From Thalassovita sp. (GTDB lineage Bacteria; Pseudomonadota; Alphaproteobacteria; Rhodobacterales; Rhodobacteraceae), in assembly GCF_963691685.1 (NCBI RefSeq), contig NZ_OY829290.1:992001-1056000 (forward strand): a DNA stretch of 64,000 bases, in the 5' to 3' direction. This document shows positions 16,911 through 25,730 of the stretch, one piece after another. The stretch's first letter is position 1, and each line of letters begins with the position of its first letter. Made by a program: the position numbers and the translations under genes. Below the pieces are notes generated by a model. It was not told where the DNA came from, ran no database searches, and saw nothing but the letters and a program-made list of their open reading frames with translations.

Positions 16911-18110
16911 TTGGGCGTCCGTAGTTTCTTTGATCGCATCGAGCCCCATTTCGTAAAGGGTGGCCGCTATGAGCGGTACTTCCCCATGTACGAGATGGTC
17001 GAGAGCTTTCTTTTCACCCCGAAAACTGTCACCACCGCTGCCCCGCATGCGCGCTCCTACGTCGATATGAAGCGGATCATGACCTATGTGGTCATCGCGA
17101 CGATCCCTTGTATCCTGATGGGCCTTTACAATGTGGGTCTGCAGGCCAACACGGCGCTGGCTGATTTCCCGGCCACCGGCTGGCGTGCAGCCATCATTGA
17201 GTTTTTCGGCATCGGCTTTAACCCGCAGAACCCGCTGGCAAACTTCATGCACGGGTTGCTGTACTTCCTGCCGATCTACATCACCACGCTGGTTGTGGGC
17301 GGTATCTGGGAAGTGCTGTTTGCCACCGTGCGTCGTCACGAAGTGAACGAAGGCTTCCTGGTCTCCTCGATGCTTTATGCGTTGATCCTGCCGGCCTCGA
17401 CCCCGTTGTGGCAGGTGGCTCTGGGCATCTCCTTCGGTGTTGTCATCGGCAAAGAAGTCTTTGGCGGTACTGGCAAAAACTTCCTGAACCCGGCGCTGAC
17501 CGGTCGTGCGTTCCTGTACTTCGCCTATCCGGCGCAGATGTCGGGTGATGCGATCTGGGTGCCTGTAGATGGCTTCACCGGTGCAACCGCGCTGGCCGTG
17601 ACCGCCTCGGATGGTGTTCAGGCACTGGCTGCACAGGGCATGAGCTGGTCGTCGTCCTTCATCGGCACCATTCCGGGCTCGATCGGGGAAACCTCAACGC
17701 TGGCCTGTCTGATCGGTCTGGCCTTCCTGCTGATCACCAAGATCGCCAACTACCGTCTGGTGCTGGGCTGTCTGGCAGGGATGATCGGCTTCTCTTACCT
17801 GCTGAACCTCATCGGTTCGGACAGCAACCCGATGTTCGCGATGCCGTGGTACTGGCATCTGGTCATCGGCGGCTACGCCTTTGGTCTGGTCTTCATGGTG
17901 ACGGAGCCGGTTTCGGCCAGCCACACCAACATGGGCCGCTACATCTACGGTGCGCTGATCGGTGTCATGGTTGTGATGATCCGTGTGATCAACCCGGCCT
18001 TCCCCGAAGGTATGATGCTGGCGATCCTGTTCGGCAACGTTTTCGCACCGCTGATCGACCACTTCGTCGTACAGGCCAACATCAAGCGGAGGGCCCGTCG
18101 CAATGTCTGA
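16911..18110 (+). CDS. nqrB: Na+-translocating NADH:quinone reductase subunit B
   Basis: Integral membrane subunit B, 399 residues, carrying covalent FMN and forming part of the sodium path. The N-terminus FFDRIEPHFVKGGRYERYFP matches the family. About ten membrane segments follow. The flavin-attachment motif DGFTGATAL contains the acceptor Thr modified by ApbE. It starts at TTG three bases after nqrA, with a GGAGG ribosome site overlapping the nqrA end. It overlaps nqrC by eight bases. Confidence 0.95.
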   Translation: MGVRSFFDRIEPHFVKGGRYERYFPMYEMVESFLFTPKTVTTAAPHARSYVDMKRIMTYVVIATIPCILMGLYNVGLQANTALADFPATGWRAAIIEFFGIGFNPQNPLANFMHGLLYFLPIYITTLVVGGIWEVLFATVRRHEVNEGFLVSSMLYALILPASTPLWQVALGISFGVVIGKEVFGGTGKNFLNPALTGRAFLYFAYPAQMSGDAIWVPVDGFTGATALAVTASDGVQALAAQGMSWSSSFIGTIPGSIGETSTLACLIGLAFLLITKIANYRLVLGCLAGMIGFSYLLNLIGSDSNPMFAMPWYWHLVIGGYAFGLVFMVTEPVSASHTNMGRYIYGALIGVMVVMIRVINPAFPEGMMLAILFGNVFAPLIDHFVVQANIKRRARRNV

Positions 18111-18924
18111 GGATCAGAACGTGCAAAACACCGCCCCGAAAGGCGCCATCGGCCGGTTCCTGGCAATGCCCGCGGATTCGCTGCCGAAGACGCTGTTCGT
18201 CGCCGTAACCCTGTGTTTGATCGCCTCGATGATCGTGTCGGCTGTGGCTGTTGCGCTGCGCCCGATGCAAGAGGTCAACAAACTGAAGGACAAGCAGGTC
18301 AACATTCTGCAGGTCGCGGGCGTCTATGACGCAAACGTCGACGTGGCAGAGGCCTTTGCCGCCTTCGAACCGCATGTGCTGGAACTGGAAACCGGTGAGT
18401 TCACCGATCAGTTTGACGCCAAGACCTTTGACGACCGCGCCGCTGCGGATGATCCGGCAACCTCGGTTGCACTGACGGAAGATCCTGCGGGCATCGCGCG
18501 CAAGTCGAAGTTCGTGACCGTCTACCTGCTGCGTGACGACGCGGGCGCCATCGACAAGGTGATCCTGCCGATCCACGGCTACGGTCTGTGGTCGACGCTT
18601 TACGGTTTCATCGCGCTGGAAGAGAACGGCAACGACATCTACGGTCTGCAGTTCTACAGCCACGCCGAGACCCCCGGTCTGGGCGCCGAGGTCGACAACC
18701 CCCGTTGGAAAGCGCTGTGGCGTGACAAGAAACTGGCCGATGAAGATGGCCTGTTGCAGATTACCGTCGCCAAGGCTGCCCCGGCAGCAGGTGCTGAGTT
18801 CCACGTAGATGCGCTGGCAGGGGCCACCCTGACATCGCGCGGCGTCGACAACCTGGTGAAATTCTGGATGGGCGAAGCTGGCTTTGCTCCGTTCCTGACC
18901 AACCTCAAAGCAGGAGAAATCTGA
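18103..18924 (+). CDS. nqrC: Na+-translocating NADH:quinone reductase subunit C
   Basis: Subunit C, 273 residues, with one N-terminal membrane anchor (about residues 27-50) and a periplasmic FMN-binding domain. GYGLWSTLYGFIAL and ETPGLGAEVDNPRWK are family blocks. The attachment motif DALAGATLTSRGV carries the FMN-accepting Thr, the second ApbE substrate. Its stop overlaps the nqrD start by one base. Confidence 0.95.
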   Translation: MSEDQNVQNTAPKGAIGRFLAMPADSLPKTLFVAVTLCLIASMIVSAVAVALRPMQEVNKLKDKQVNILQVAGVYDANVDVAEAFAAFEPHVLELETGEFTDQFDAKTFDDRAAADDPATSVALTEDPAGIARKSKFVTVYLLRDDAGAIDKVILPIHGYGLWSTLYGFIALEENGNDIYGLQFYSHAETPGLGAEVDNPRWKALWRDKKLADEDGLLQITVAKAAPAAGAEFHVDALAGATLTSRGVDNLVKFWMGEAGFAPFLTNLKAGEI

Positions 18925-19577
18925 TGGCGCAGACCAAAAGAGAACTGCTGGTCGACCCGATGGTCGACAACAACCCGATCACTCTGCAGGTTCTGGGCAT
19001 TTGTTCGGCGCTGGCGGTGACCTCGTCGTTGCAGGTGGCCTTTGTTATGTCAATCGCGGTGACCCTGGTGACGGCGTTTTCGTCGATGTTCATCTCGATG
19101 ATCCGTAACCAGATCCCCAGCTCGATCCGGATCATCGTGCAGATGGTCATCATCGCCTCGCTGGTGATCATGGTTGATCAGGTGTTGAAGGCCTATGCCT
19201 TTGAAATCTCGAAAACCCTGTCGGTCTTCGTGGGCCTGATCATCACCAACTGTATCGTGATGGGCCGGGCCGAAGCCTTCGCCATGAAAAACCCGCCGAT
19301 CGCCTCCTTCCTTGACGGTGTGGGCAACGGTCTGGGCTATGGCCTGATCCTGATGATGGTTGGCGTGATCCGCGAACTGTTCGGCTCGGGCACCCTGTTC
19401 GGTGTGACCATTCTGGAAACCGTGAACAACGGTGGCTGGTATGTGCCGAACGGTATGCTGCTGCTGCCGCCCTCTGCCTTCTTCATTATCGGCCTGATCA
19501 TTTGGGCATTCCGCACGATCAAGCCTGAACAGGTGGAAGAGCGCGAATATAAAATTCAAACCGTGGAGGCCCACTGA
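18924..19577 (+). CDS. nqrD: Na+-translocating NADH:quinone reductase subunit D
   Basis: Hydrophobic six-helix subunit, 217 residues, homologous to RnfE/NqrE-type proteins that hold the membrane iron centre. The family block NCIVMGRAEAFAMKNPP contains the conserved Cys that ligates the intramembrane iron together with NqrE. TGATG overlap with nqrC upstream and with nqrE downstream indicates coupled translation. Confidence 0.95.
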   Translation: MAQTKRELLVDPMVDNNPITLQVLGICSALAVTSSLQVAFVMSIAVTLVTAFSSMFISMIRNQIPSSIRIIVQMVIIASLVIMVDQVLKAYAFEISKTLSVFVGLIITNCIVMGRAEAFAMKNPPIASFLDGVGNGLGYGLILMMVGVIRELFGSGTLFGVTILETVNNGGWYVPNGMLLLPPSAFFIIGLIIWAFRTIKPEQVEEREYKIQTVEAH

Positions 19578-20185
19578 TGGAAGGTCTGCTTTCCCTCGCC
19601 GTCAAGGCCATCTTCGTTGAAAACCTTGCCCTGGCCTTCTTCCTGGGCATGTGTACCTTCATCGCGGTGTCCAAAAAGATCTCGACGGCGATTGGCCTTG
19701 GGATCTCGGTGATGATCGTTCAGTCGATCACCGTCCCCGCAAACAACCTGATCCTGACCTATCTGCTGGCTCCGGGTGCGCTGGCCTGGGCTGGTTTCCC
19801 TGATGTTGATCTGACCTTCCTGGGCCTGATCTCCTACATCGGTGTGATCGCCGCGCTGGTGCAGATCCTGGAGATGGTTCTCGATAAGTATTTCCCGCCG
19901 CTCTACAACGCGCTGGGTGTGTTCCTGCCGCTGATCACGGTGAACTGTGCGATCCTGGGTGGGTCGCTGTTCATGGTGGAACGTGGCTATGACCTGGCCG
20001 AGTCGGTCACCTATGGTGTCTCCTCGGGCTTTGGTTGGGCACTGGCAATCACCGCAATGGCCGGTGTGCGCGAGAAGCTGAAATACTCGGATATCCCCGA
20101 CGGGCTGCAAGGCATCGGGATCACCTTCATCACTGCCGGCCTCATGGCCCTGGCCTTCATGTCGTTCAGCGGCGTGAAACTCTGA
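19577..20185 (+). CDS. nqrE: Na+-translocating NADH:quinone reductase subunit E
   Basis: Six-helix membrane subunit, 202 residues, inverted-topology partner of NqrD. The typical segments FVENLALAFFLGMCTFIAVSK and VNCAILGGSLFMVERGY contain the Cys residues expected to bind the intramembrane iron centre whose assembly needs NqrM. Thirteen bases separate it from nqrF. Confidence 0.95.
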   Translation: MEGLLSLAVKAIFVENLALAFFLGMCTFIAVSKKISTAIGLGISVMIVQSITVPANNLILTYLLAPGALAWAGFPDVDLTFLGLISYIGVIAALVQILEMVLDKYFPPLYNALGVFLPLITVNCAILGGSLFMVERGYDLAESVTYGVSSGFGWALAITAMAGVREKLKYSDIPDGLQGIGITFITAGLMALAFMSFSGVKL

Positions 20186-20198
20186 TAGGAGATCTGGC

Positions 20199-21422
20199 AT
20201 GGCAACCTTTGGACTTGGAATCCTCCTGTTCACGCTGATCGTTTTGGCTCTGGTGATCGTCATTATGGCGGCCCGTTCCAAACTGGTTTCGACCGGCGAT
20301 GTTCAGATCACCATCAACGGTGAGAAAACCGTATCGGTTCCTGCGGGCGGCAAGTTGCTGCAGACGCTGGCCGATCAGAAACTCTTCGTGCCCTCCGCCT
20401 GTGGTGGCGGTGGCACCTGTGCGCAGTGTCGTGTGCGCGTGCATTCGGGCGGCGGGTCGATCCTGCCAACCGAAGAAAGCCACATCACCAAGCGTGAAGC
20501 CGCCTGTGGCGACCGCCTGTCCTGTCAGGTGGCCGTGAAGCAGGACATGGACATCGAAGTGCCCGAAGAAGTGTTCGGCGTGAAGAAGTGGGAATGCACC
20601 GTGCGTTCCAACGACAACGTCGCGACCTTCATCAAAAACCTGGTGCTGGAACTGCCCGAGGGTGAGGATGTGAACTTCCGCGCTGGCGGCTACATCCAGA
20701 TCGAAGCCCCGGCACACAAACTGTCCTACAAAGAGTTCGACATTGGTGAAGAATACCATGAGGACTGGGATAAGTTTAACCTGTGGCAGTATGAATCCAC
20801 TGTGGCTGAACCGATTGAGCGCGCCTATTCGATGGCGAACTACCCTGACGAAAAGGGTCTGATCATGCTCAACGTGCGTGTCGCCTCGCCGCCTCCGGGC
20901 TCGCAGGGTATTCCGCCCGGTCAGATGTCGTCTTACATCTTCAACCTCAAGCCCGGTGATAAGGTCACCATTTCGGGTCCGTTTGGTGAGTTCTTCGCCC
21001 GCGACACCCAGAAAGAAATGGTCTTCATCGGTGGTGGTGCCGGTATGGCGCCGATGCGCAGCCACATCTTTGACCAGCTGAAGCGTCTTGAGAACCGTGA
21101 TCGCAAGATCACCTTCTGGTACGGCGCGCGGTCGAAGAAAGAGATGTTCTTCGTCGAAGACTTCGACACGCTGGCGGCTGAGTTTGACAACTTCGACTGG
21201 CACGTCGCCCTGTCCGACGCTCTGCCTGAGGATGAGTGGAAAGGTTACACCGGCTTCATCCACAACGTTCTGTTCGAAGAATACCTGAAGAACCACCCCG
21301 CGCCTGAGGACTGTGAGTTCTACATGTGTGGTCCGCCGATCATGAACCAGTCGGTCATCAACATGCTCCTCGATCTGGGTGTGGACCGCGAAGACATTAT
21401 GCTCGACGACTTTGGTGGTTGA
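20199..21422 (+). CDS. nqrF: Na+-translocating NADH:quinone reductase subunit F (NADH-oxidising)
   Basis: Electron-entry subunit, 407 residues. An N-terminal membrane anchor is at about residues 5-25. A plant-type 2Fe-2S domain follows with CGGGGTCAQC and a distal Cys (AACGDRLSC region). The FAD motif RAYSMANYP and NADH-binding GGGAGMAPMRSH complete the ferredoxin-reductase module, ending in the family's MLDDFGG tail. Last gene of the operon, followed 14 bases later by a strong terminator. Confidence 0.96.
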   Translation: MATFGLGILLFTLIVLALVIVIMAARSKLVSTGDVQITINGEKTVSVPAGGKLLQTLADQKLFVPSACGGGGTCAQCRVRVHSGGGSILPTEESHITKREAACGDRLSCQVAVKQDMDIEVPEEVFGVKKWECTVRSNDNVATFIKNLVLELPEGEDVNFRAGGYIQIEAPAHKLSYKEFDIGEEYHEDWDKFNLWQYESTVAEPIERAYSMANYPDEKGLIMLNVRVASPPPGSQGIPPGQMSSYIFNLKPGDKVTISGPFGEFFARDTQKEMVFIGGGAGMAPMRSHIFDQLKRLENRDRKITFWYGARSKKEMFFVEDFDTLAAEFDNFDWHVALSDALPEDEWKGYTGFIHNVLFEEYLKNHPAPEDCEFYMCGPPIMNQSVINMLLDLGVDREDIMLDDFGG

Positions 21423-21436
21423 TCAGAGCTGAACCA

Positions 21437-21470
21437 AAAAGCGCCGCAGGAGACTGCGGCGCTTTTCTTT
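21437..21470. terminator. rho-independent terminator after nqrF
   Basis: Perfect thirteen-base arms AAAAGCGCCGCAG / CTGCGGCGCTTTT with a GAGA loop, followed by CTTTT. The opposite strand ends in TTTTT, so it probably also stops transcription of the convergent flavoprotein gene. Confidence 0.93.
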
Positions 21471-21489
21471 TGTCTATAGCCGCGCTGCC

Positions 21490-23937
21490 TTACTGGCGGA
21501 CCCGTTCGGATTTTGGATCATAAAACGGTTTCAGTGAGGCCTCGACCGCGAACCGTTCGCCGGCGATTTCAATCTCGTAAGTCGAGGCCAGCAGCTCAGC
21601 CGCTGTTTCGCCCTCGCAGGGCACATAGCCCATGCCCATTGCCGCGCCGAGGTGATGACCGTAGCTGCCAGAGGTGATATAGCCCACCACCTGACCATCG
21701 CGCAGGATCGGTTCCGCGTGATAAAGTAGGGGCGCCGGATCGCGTAGTTTGAACTGCACCAAGCGTTTGCTCAAACCCGCCTCACGTTTGCGCAGAACGG
21801 CGTCGCGGCCAATGAAATCCGCCTTATCGGTCTTCACCGCAAAGCCAAGGCCTGCCTCCAACACATGATCTTCGCAGGTGATGTCATGGCCGAAGTGGCG
21901 GAAGCCTTTCTCCATCCGGCAGCTGTCCATCATGTGCAGACCGCAGAGGCGCCCGCCCATCTCAACCCGGGCGGTGTTAAGGGCGTCAAAGACATGCAGC
22001 GCCATATCGGTGCTGACATAGACCTCCCAGCCAAGTTCGCCCACGTAAGACACCCGGTGCACCCGCGCCAGCGCCATGCCGATCTCAACCTGTTGGGCGG
22101 TGCCAAAAGGGTTGTTGGCATTGCTGAAATCGTTCGGGGACACCCGCTGCATCAGATCCCGCGCGTTTGGTCCCATGACCGCGATGACGGTTTCGGCGGC
22201 GGTCATATCCGTGATCACCGCGCGTGCGTCCCCCAGATGGCGGCGCATCCATGTTTCATCGGCCAGACGGGTCAGGGCAGGGGTGACCACCAGATAGGCG
22301 GTTTCTGACAGCCGGGTCACGGTCACATCGGCCTCAATCCCGCCGCCCGCGTTCAGGAATTGGGTATAGACGATCCGGCCATTTGCAACGTCCATCTCAG
22401 CGCCGCAGATGCGGTTCAGGAAGGCGCAGGCCTCTGGCCCTTCGACCCGCAGCTTGCCGAAGGACGACATATCATAAAGGCCGACGTTTTCACGGATCGC
22501 GCGATGTTCCTGTGCCGCGTTTTCAAACCAATTTTGCCGTTTCCAGCTGTAGCGGTATTCGGCGGTTTGGCCGGGGTTGGCGAACCAATTTGCGCGCTCC
22601 CAGCCGGCCAGCTCACCAAAGACAGCGCCTTCATCCGCCAGGCGATCATGCAGCACCGACCGGCGCACCCCGCGCGCTGTGGCTTTCTGGCGGAACGGGT
22701 AGTGATCGGCGTAAAGCAGGCCCAGGCTTTCCTTGGCCCGTTCCACCAGATAGTGGCGATTGCCCTGAAACGGATGCATCCGCGCAATGTCGACATCGCC
22801 CAGATCAAACGGCTTTTCACCGCTGTCCATCCATTCCGCCAGCGCCATGCCTGCGCCACCGGCCGACTGGATCCCGATCGAATTGAACCCGGCGGCGACC
22901 CAGACATTGTCCATCTCAGGGGCCTGACCCAGATGATATGCATCGTCCGGCGTGAAGCTTTCGGGGCCGTTAAAGAAGGTGTGAATGCCGGTCTGCGCAA
23001 GCACTGGCATCCGGTTCACCGCCTTTTCAAGGATCGGCTCAAAGTGGTCGAAATCCTCAGGCAGTTGGTCAAACTCAAAATCCTTGGGGATGCCGCCCAT
23101 CCCCCAGGGTTTGGCATTGGGCTCAAAGGCCCCGATCAGCAGCTTGCCGGCATCCTCTTTGTAATAGGCGCATTCATCGGTCACCCGCAGGACCGGCAGT
23201 TGACCCAGATCCGGGATCGTTTCGGTGACGATGTAGAAATGTTCACAGGCCTGTAGCGGCACGTTGCTGCCCAGCATACGGCCCAGTTGATGGCCCCACA
23301 TGCCAGCGCAGTTCACCACGTGGTCACAAGTGATGCTGCCGCTTTCCTCCCCGCGCTGCCAATGCACCGCCTCAACCCGGCGGCCGTTGCGGGTGACGCC
23401 TGTCACTTCGGTCTGTTCAAAGATCTTAACGCCCTTCTGCCGCGCCCCTTTGGCCATCGCCAGCGCGATGTTGGAGGGATCGCCCTGTCCATCGCTGGCC
23501 AGATAGACGCCGCCCAGCATGTCCGAAGTGTTGAGGTGCGGATAGCGTGCCTTGATGTCCGACGTGCTGATCGGCTCAGCCTCAACCCCAAAGGCCCGCG
23601 CCATAGAAGCCTGGCGCAACAGCTCCTCATGCCTATCAGCGGTCAGTGCGGTAGAGATGGATCCGGTGCGCCGGAACCCGGTCTGCAGCCCGGTTTCCTG
23701 TTCCAACGCCTGATAAAGCTCCGCCGAATAGGCGGCGAGCCGCGTCATGTTCTGGCTGGCGCGCAGCTGACCGATCAGCCCGGCGGCATGCCATGTGGTG
23801 CCAGAGGTTAGCTGTTTGCGTTCCAGGAGCACCACATCGCGCCAGCCTTTCTGCGCCAGATGATAGGCAAGGGAGCAGCCAATAACGCCACCGCCAATGA
23901 TCACAGCGCGGGCGTGGGGGGGAAGGTTGGGCATCAT
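21490..23937 (-). CDS. dimethylglycine/sarcosine dehydrogenase-like FAD and folate protein
   Basis: An 815-residue two-part enzyme. The N-terminal DAO-type FAD domain (about residues 1-390) opens with VIIGGGVIGCSLAYHLAQ. It contains SGTTWHAAGL, whose His is the covalent FAD attachment site in dimethylglycine dehydrogenase. The C-terminal half is a GcvT-like tetrahydrofolate domain (ENVGLYDMSSFGKL, HDITCEDHVLEAGL). Such enzymes demethylate dimethylglycine or sarcosine and pass the one-carbon unit to folate. Two adjacent ATGs follow an AAGGA site; the first is used. The XRE-cupin regulator gene lies directly upstream on the same strand. Exact substrate uncertain. Confidence 0.85.
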   Translation of the reverse strand: MMPNLPPHARAVIIGGGVIGCSLAYHLAQKGWRDVVLLERKQLTSGTTWHAAGLIGQLRASQNMTRLAAYSAELYQALEQETGLQTGFRRTGSISTALTADRHEELLRQASMARAFGVEAEPISTSDIKARYPHLNTSDMLGGVYLASDGQGDPSNIALAMAKGARQKGVKIFEQTEVTGVTRNGRRVEAVHWQRGEESGSITCDHVVNCAGMWGHQLGRMLGSNVPLQACEHFYIVTETIPDLGQLPVLRVTDECAYYKEDAGKLLIGAFEPNAKPWGMGGIPKDFEFDQLPEDFDHFEPILEKAVNRMPVLAQTGIHTFFNGPESFTPDDAYHLGQAPEMDNVWVAAGFNSIGIQSAGGAGMALAEWMDSGEKPFDLGDVDIARMHPFQGNRHYLVERAKESLGLLYADHYPFRQKATARGVRRSVLHDRLADEGAVFGELAGWERANWFANPGQTAEYRYSWKRQNWFENAAQEHRAIRENVGLYDMSSFGKLRVEGPEACAFLNRICGAEMDVANGRIVYTQFLNAGGGIEADVTVTRLSETAYLVVTPALTRLADETWMRRHLGDARAVITDMTAAETVIAVMGPNARDLMQRVSPNDFSNANNPFGTAQQVEIGMALARVHRVSYVGELGWEVYVSTDMALHVFDALNTARVEMGGRLCGLHMMDSCRMEKGFRHFGHDITCEDHVLEAGLGFAVKTDKADFIGRDAVLRKREAGLSKRLVQFKLRDPAPLLYHAEPILRDGQVVGYITSGSYGHHLGAAMGMGYVPCEGETAAELLASTYEIEIAGERFAVEASLKPFYDPKSERVRQ

Positions 23938-23957
23938 GTGATCCTTTCGGGAATGGC

Positions 23958-24515
23958 TCAGTAAACCGGCGGTGCAACGATCCAGACGGCGCAAGCGGGC
24001 TGGTCATAGGGGTTGGCCCAGCGGTAGCTGTGACCCCGCAGGCGAAAACTGTCGCCCGCCTGAATGGTGAAGGGCTGCTCATCGATCCAGATATCCAACG
24101 TGCCGGAGATCAGGTAGATCACCTCTTGCGTGCCGCGCCGCTGCTGCGCGCCGCGCTGGCTGCCGGGGGCAAAGGTGGAATGGATCACCTCAAAGTCATC
24201 GGTCAGATCGGGCGATAGCAGCATCTCCTGCAGACCATCCTCGGCGCCTCCCACCACGCGGCGATTGTCGGACCGGACGATCAGCCCACGCTCAGCCTCA
24301 TCAGCGGGCGCGGTGCCGAAAAACAATGACAGCGGGGCGTCTAGGGCTTTGGCAATCTGCTGCAAGTCCTCCACCCGCGGGGTGGAAATGTCGCGTTCGA
24401 TCTGGCTGAGCCAGCCAACCGAACGGTCCAGCCGCTGGGCCAGATCCGTCAGGGTGACACCGCGTGATTTTCGCAATGCGCGCAGATCCGCGCCAAGGGT
24501 GGTGCTGTTGGGCAT
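23958..24515 (-). CDS. XRE-type transcriptional regulator with C-terminal cupin
   Basis: A 185-residue regulator. The HTH (about residues 8-62) is LGADLRALRKSRGVTLTDLA with SVGWLSQIERDISTPRVEDL. The cupin domain (about residues 110-180) includes QEVIYLISGTLDIWIDEQPF and AGDSFRLRGHSYRWANP. Start: the ATG at 24515 has GAGG six bases upstream, whereas the ATG four codons earlier has none. Members near amine or amino-acid oxidation genes usually act as local repressors. Its own promoter region contains two AT-rich palindromes that are good operator candidates. Confidence 0.88.
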   Translation of the reverse strand: MPNSTTLGADLRALRKSRGVTLTDLAQRLDRSVGWLSQIERDISTPRVEDLQQIAKALDAPLSLFFGTAPADEAERGLIVRSDNRRVVGGAEDGLQEMLLSPDLTDDFEVIHSTFAPGSQRGAQQRRGTQEVIYLISGTLDIWIDEQPFTIQAGDSFRLRGHSYRWANPYDQPACAVWIVAPPVY

Positions 24516-24537
24516 TGAGGGCCTCATGAAATTATTA

Positions 24538-24581
24538 ATGAAATTTTCATAGATTCGGTGAAAAATTCAATCAATTTTTCA
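24538..24581. promoter_or_regulatory. two palindromes between the XRE-cupin gene and the dehydrogenase gene
   Basis: ATGAAATTTTCAT (24538-24550) is a perfect 13-base palindrome. TGAAAAATT-caatc-AATTTTTCA (24559-24581) is a perfect nine-base inverted repeat. The two share TGAAA half-sites, and their centres are about 26 bases apart in an AT-rich patch immediately upstream of the regulator gene. Binding by the XRE-cupin protein is inferred. Confidence 0.6.
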
Positions 24582-24749
24582 TGGGTGCTTATTGGCCAGT
24601 GTGTGAAAACTTGCAGCGACTGACTCTTGCGCCAGCTACGTACTACTACAGCACGGGACGTCATGGCGTTGTTCTTTGCCAAGTGGTTCGTAAGATGCGC
24701 ACCAATGTCGCGGGCCACATCCCGCATCCAAATGAAGCGAGGCGCCATC

Positions 24750-25682
24750 ATGATCTATTCGAAAATTGCAGTATTGGGGGCAGGCACCATCGGGATGAGC
24801 TGGGCCGCGCTCTTTGCAGCCACCGGCCGTGACGTGGTGATCTTTGACCCGGCCCCCGATGTTGAGGCGCGTGGCGCAGCGCTGATCGAACAGGCGGCAC
24901 CAACGTTGCGCGAACTGGGCTGGGATCATGCCGGGGACATGTCGCGGATCCGCTTCACCGATGATCCGGTTGAGGCCGTGACCGGCGCTGATTTCGTACA
25001 GGAAAGCGTGCCCGAGCGGCTGGAGGTCAAACATGACCTTTATGCAAAGATCGAACCCCACCTGGGCCGCGGCGTGCTGATCGGCACCTCGACCTCCGGT
25101 CTGACGCTGACCGCCTTGCAGGAGGGGATGAAAGATGCGGGCGGTCTGCTGCTGGCGCATCCGTTTAACCCGCCGCATCTGATCCCGCTGGTCGAATTGA
25201 TGGACAATGCCCAAACCCGCAAAGGCGCGCTGGCGGAGGCCCAGGCGTTTTACGAAAGCATTGGCAAAAGCTGCATCCGCCTCAACAAAGAGGTGCCGGG
25301 CCACGTTGCCAACCGCCTGCAAGCCGCTGTCTGGCGCGAAGCGATCCATCTGGCGATGGAGGGCGTTGCCTCGGTCAAGGATATCGACACCGCGATTTCT
25401 CACGGGCCGGGCCTGCGGTGGGCGGCGATGGGGCCAACCACCACCTTCCATCTGGGCGGCGGTGCGGGCGGCATCCGGGCGTTCTGCGATCACCTGACCG
25501 GCCCCTTCGAAAGCTGGTGGGCCGATCTGGGCGCGCCGCATCTGACACCTGAGGTGGTTGAGGTTCTGGCCAAAGGGCTGGAAGAGGCCACTGCCGGGCA
25601 GGAGATGCAAGACCTGGTGCAGCGCCGCGACGATCTGGTGCTGACCTATGTGAAGGCCGCAATGGCGCGTGATAGCGGCTAG
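24750..25682 (+). CDS. 3-hydroxyacyl-CoA-dehydrogenase-fold enzyme, L-carnitine dehydrogenase-like
   Basis: A 310-residue NAD-dependent dehydrogenase. The Rossmann motif IAVLGAGTIGMSWAALFAA is at residues 6-24. FVQESVPERLEVK, GTSTSGL, HPFNPPHLIPLVE (catalytic His) and KEVPGHVANRLQAAVWREA follow. These blocks resemble L-carnitine dehydrogenase and lambda-crystallin/L-gulonate 3-dehydrogenase more than fatty-acid enzymes. Start chosen by homology at ATG with GAGG upstream; earlier in-frame codons extend through the promoter. Divergent from the XRE-cupin regulator and one gene away from a dimethylglycine-dehydrogenase-like gene, which fits a carnitine to glycine-betaine to dimethylglycine theme. 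That link is inferred. Confidence 0.75.
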   Translation: MIYSKIAVLGAGTIGMSWAALFAATGRDVVIFDPAPDVEARGAALIEQAAPTLRELGWDHAGDMSRIRFTDDPVEAVTGADFVQESVPERLEVKHDLYAKIEPHLGRGVLIGTSTSGLTLTALQEGMKDAGGLLLAHPFNPPHLIPLVELMDNAQTRKGALAEAQAFYESIGKSCIRLNKEVPGHVANRLQAAVWREAIHLAMEGVASVKDIDTAISHGPGLRWAAMGPTTTFHLGGGAGGIRAFCDHLTGPFESWWADLGAPHLTPEVVEVLAKGLEEATAGQEMQDLVQRRDDLVLTYVKAAMARDSG

Positions 25683-25692
25683 GCCGCTAGTC

Positions 25693-25730
25693 CCTTCGTC
25701 GCGGGTGTTTGGGTCACTCCGCGACGAAGG
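25693..25730. terminator. convergent hairpin without T-run, overlapping the end of the ricin-type gene
   Basis: Perfect twelve-base arms CCTTCGTCGCGG / CCGCGACGAAGG with a 14-base loop, between two convergent genes. One arm and part of the loop include the last codons and stop of the minus-strand gene. No T-tract follows on either strand, so intrinsic termination is uncertain. Confidence 0.5.

Noticed and set aside
16200..17339. Minus-strand open frame opposite nqrA and nqrB
   Set aside because: Both nqr genes are unambiguous; the opposite frame spans their junction and has no recognisable domain.
20166..21296. Minus-strand open frame of about 376 codons opposite nqrF
   Set aside because: Shadow of nqrF; rich in His/Val/Arg with no family features.
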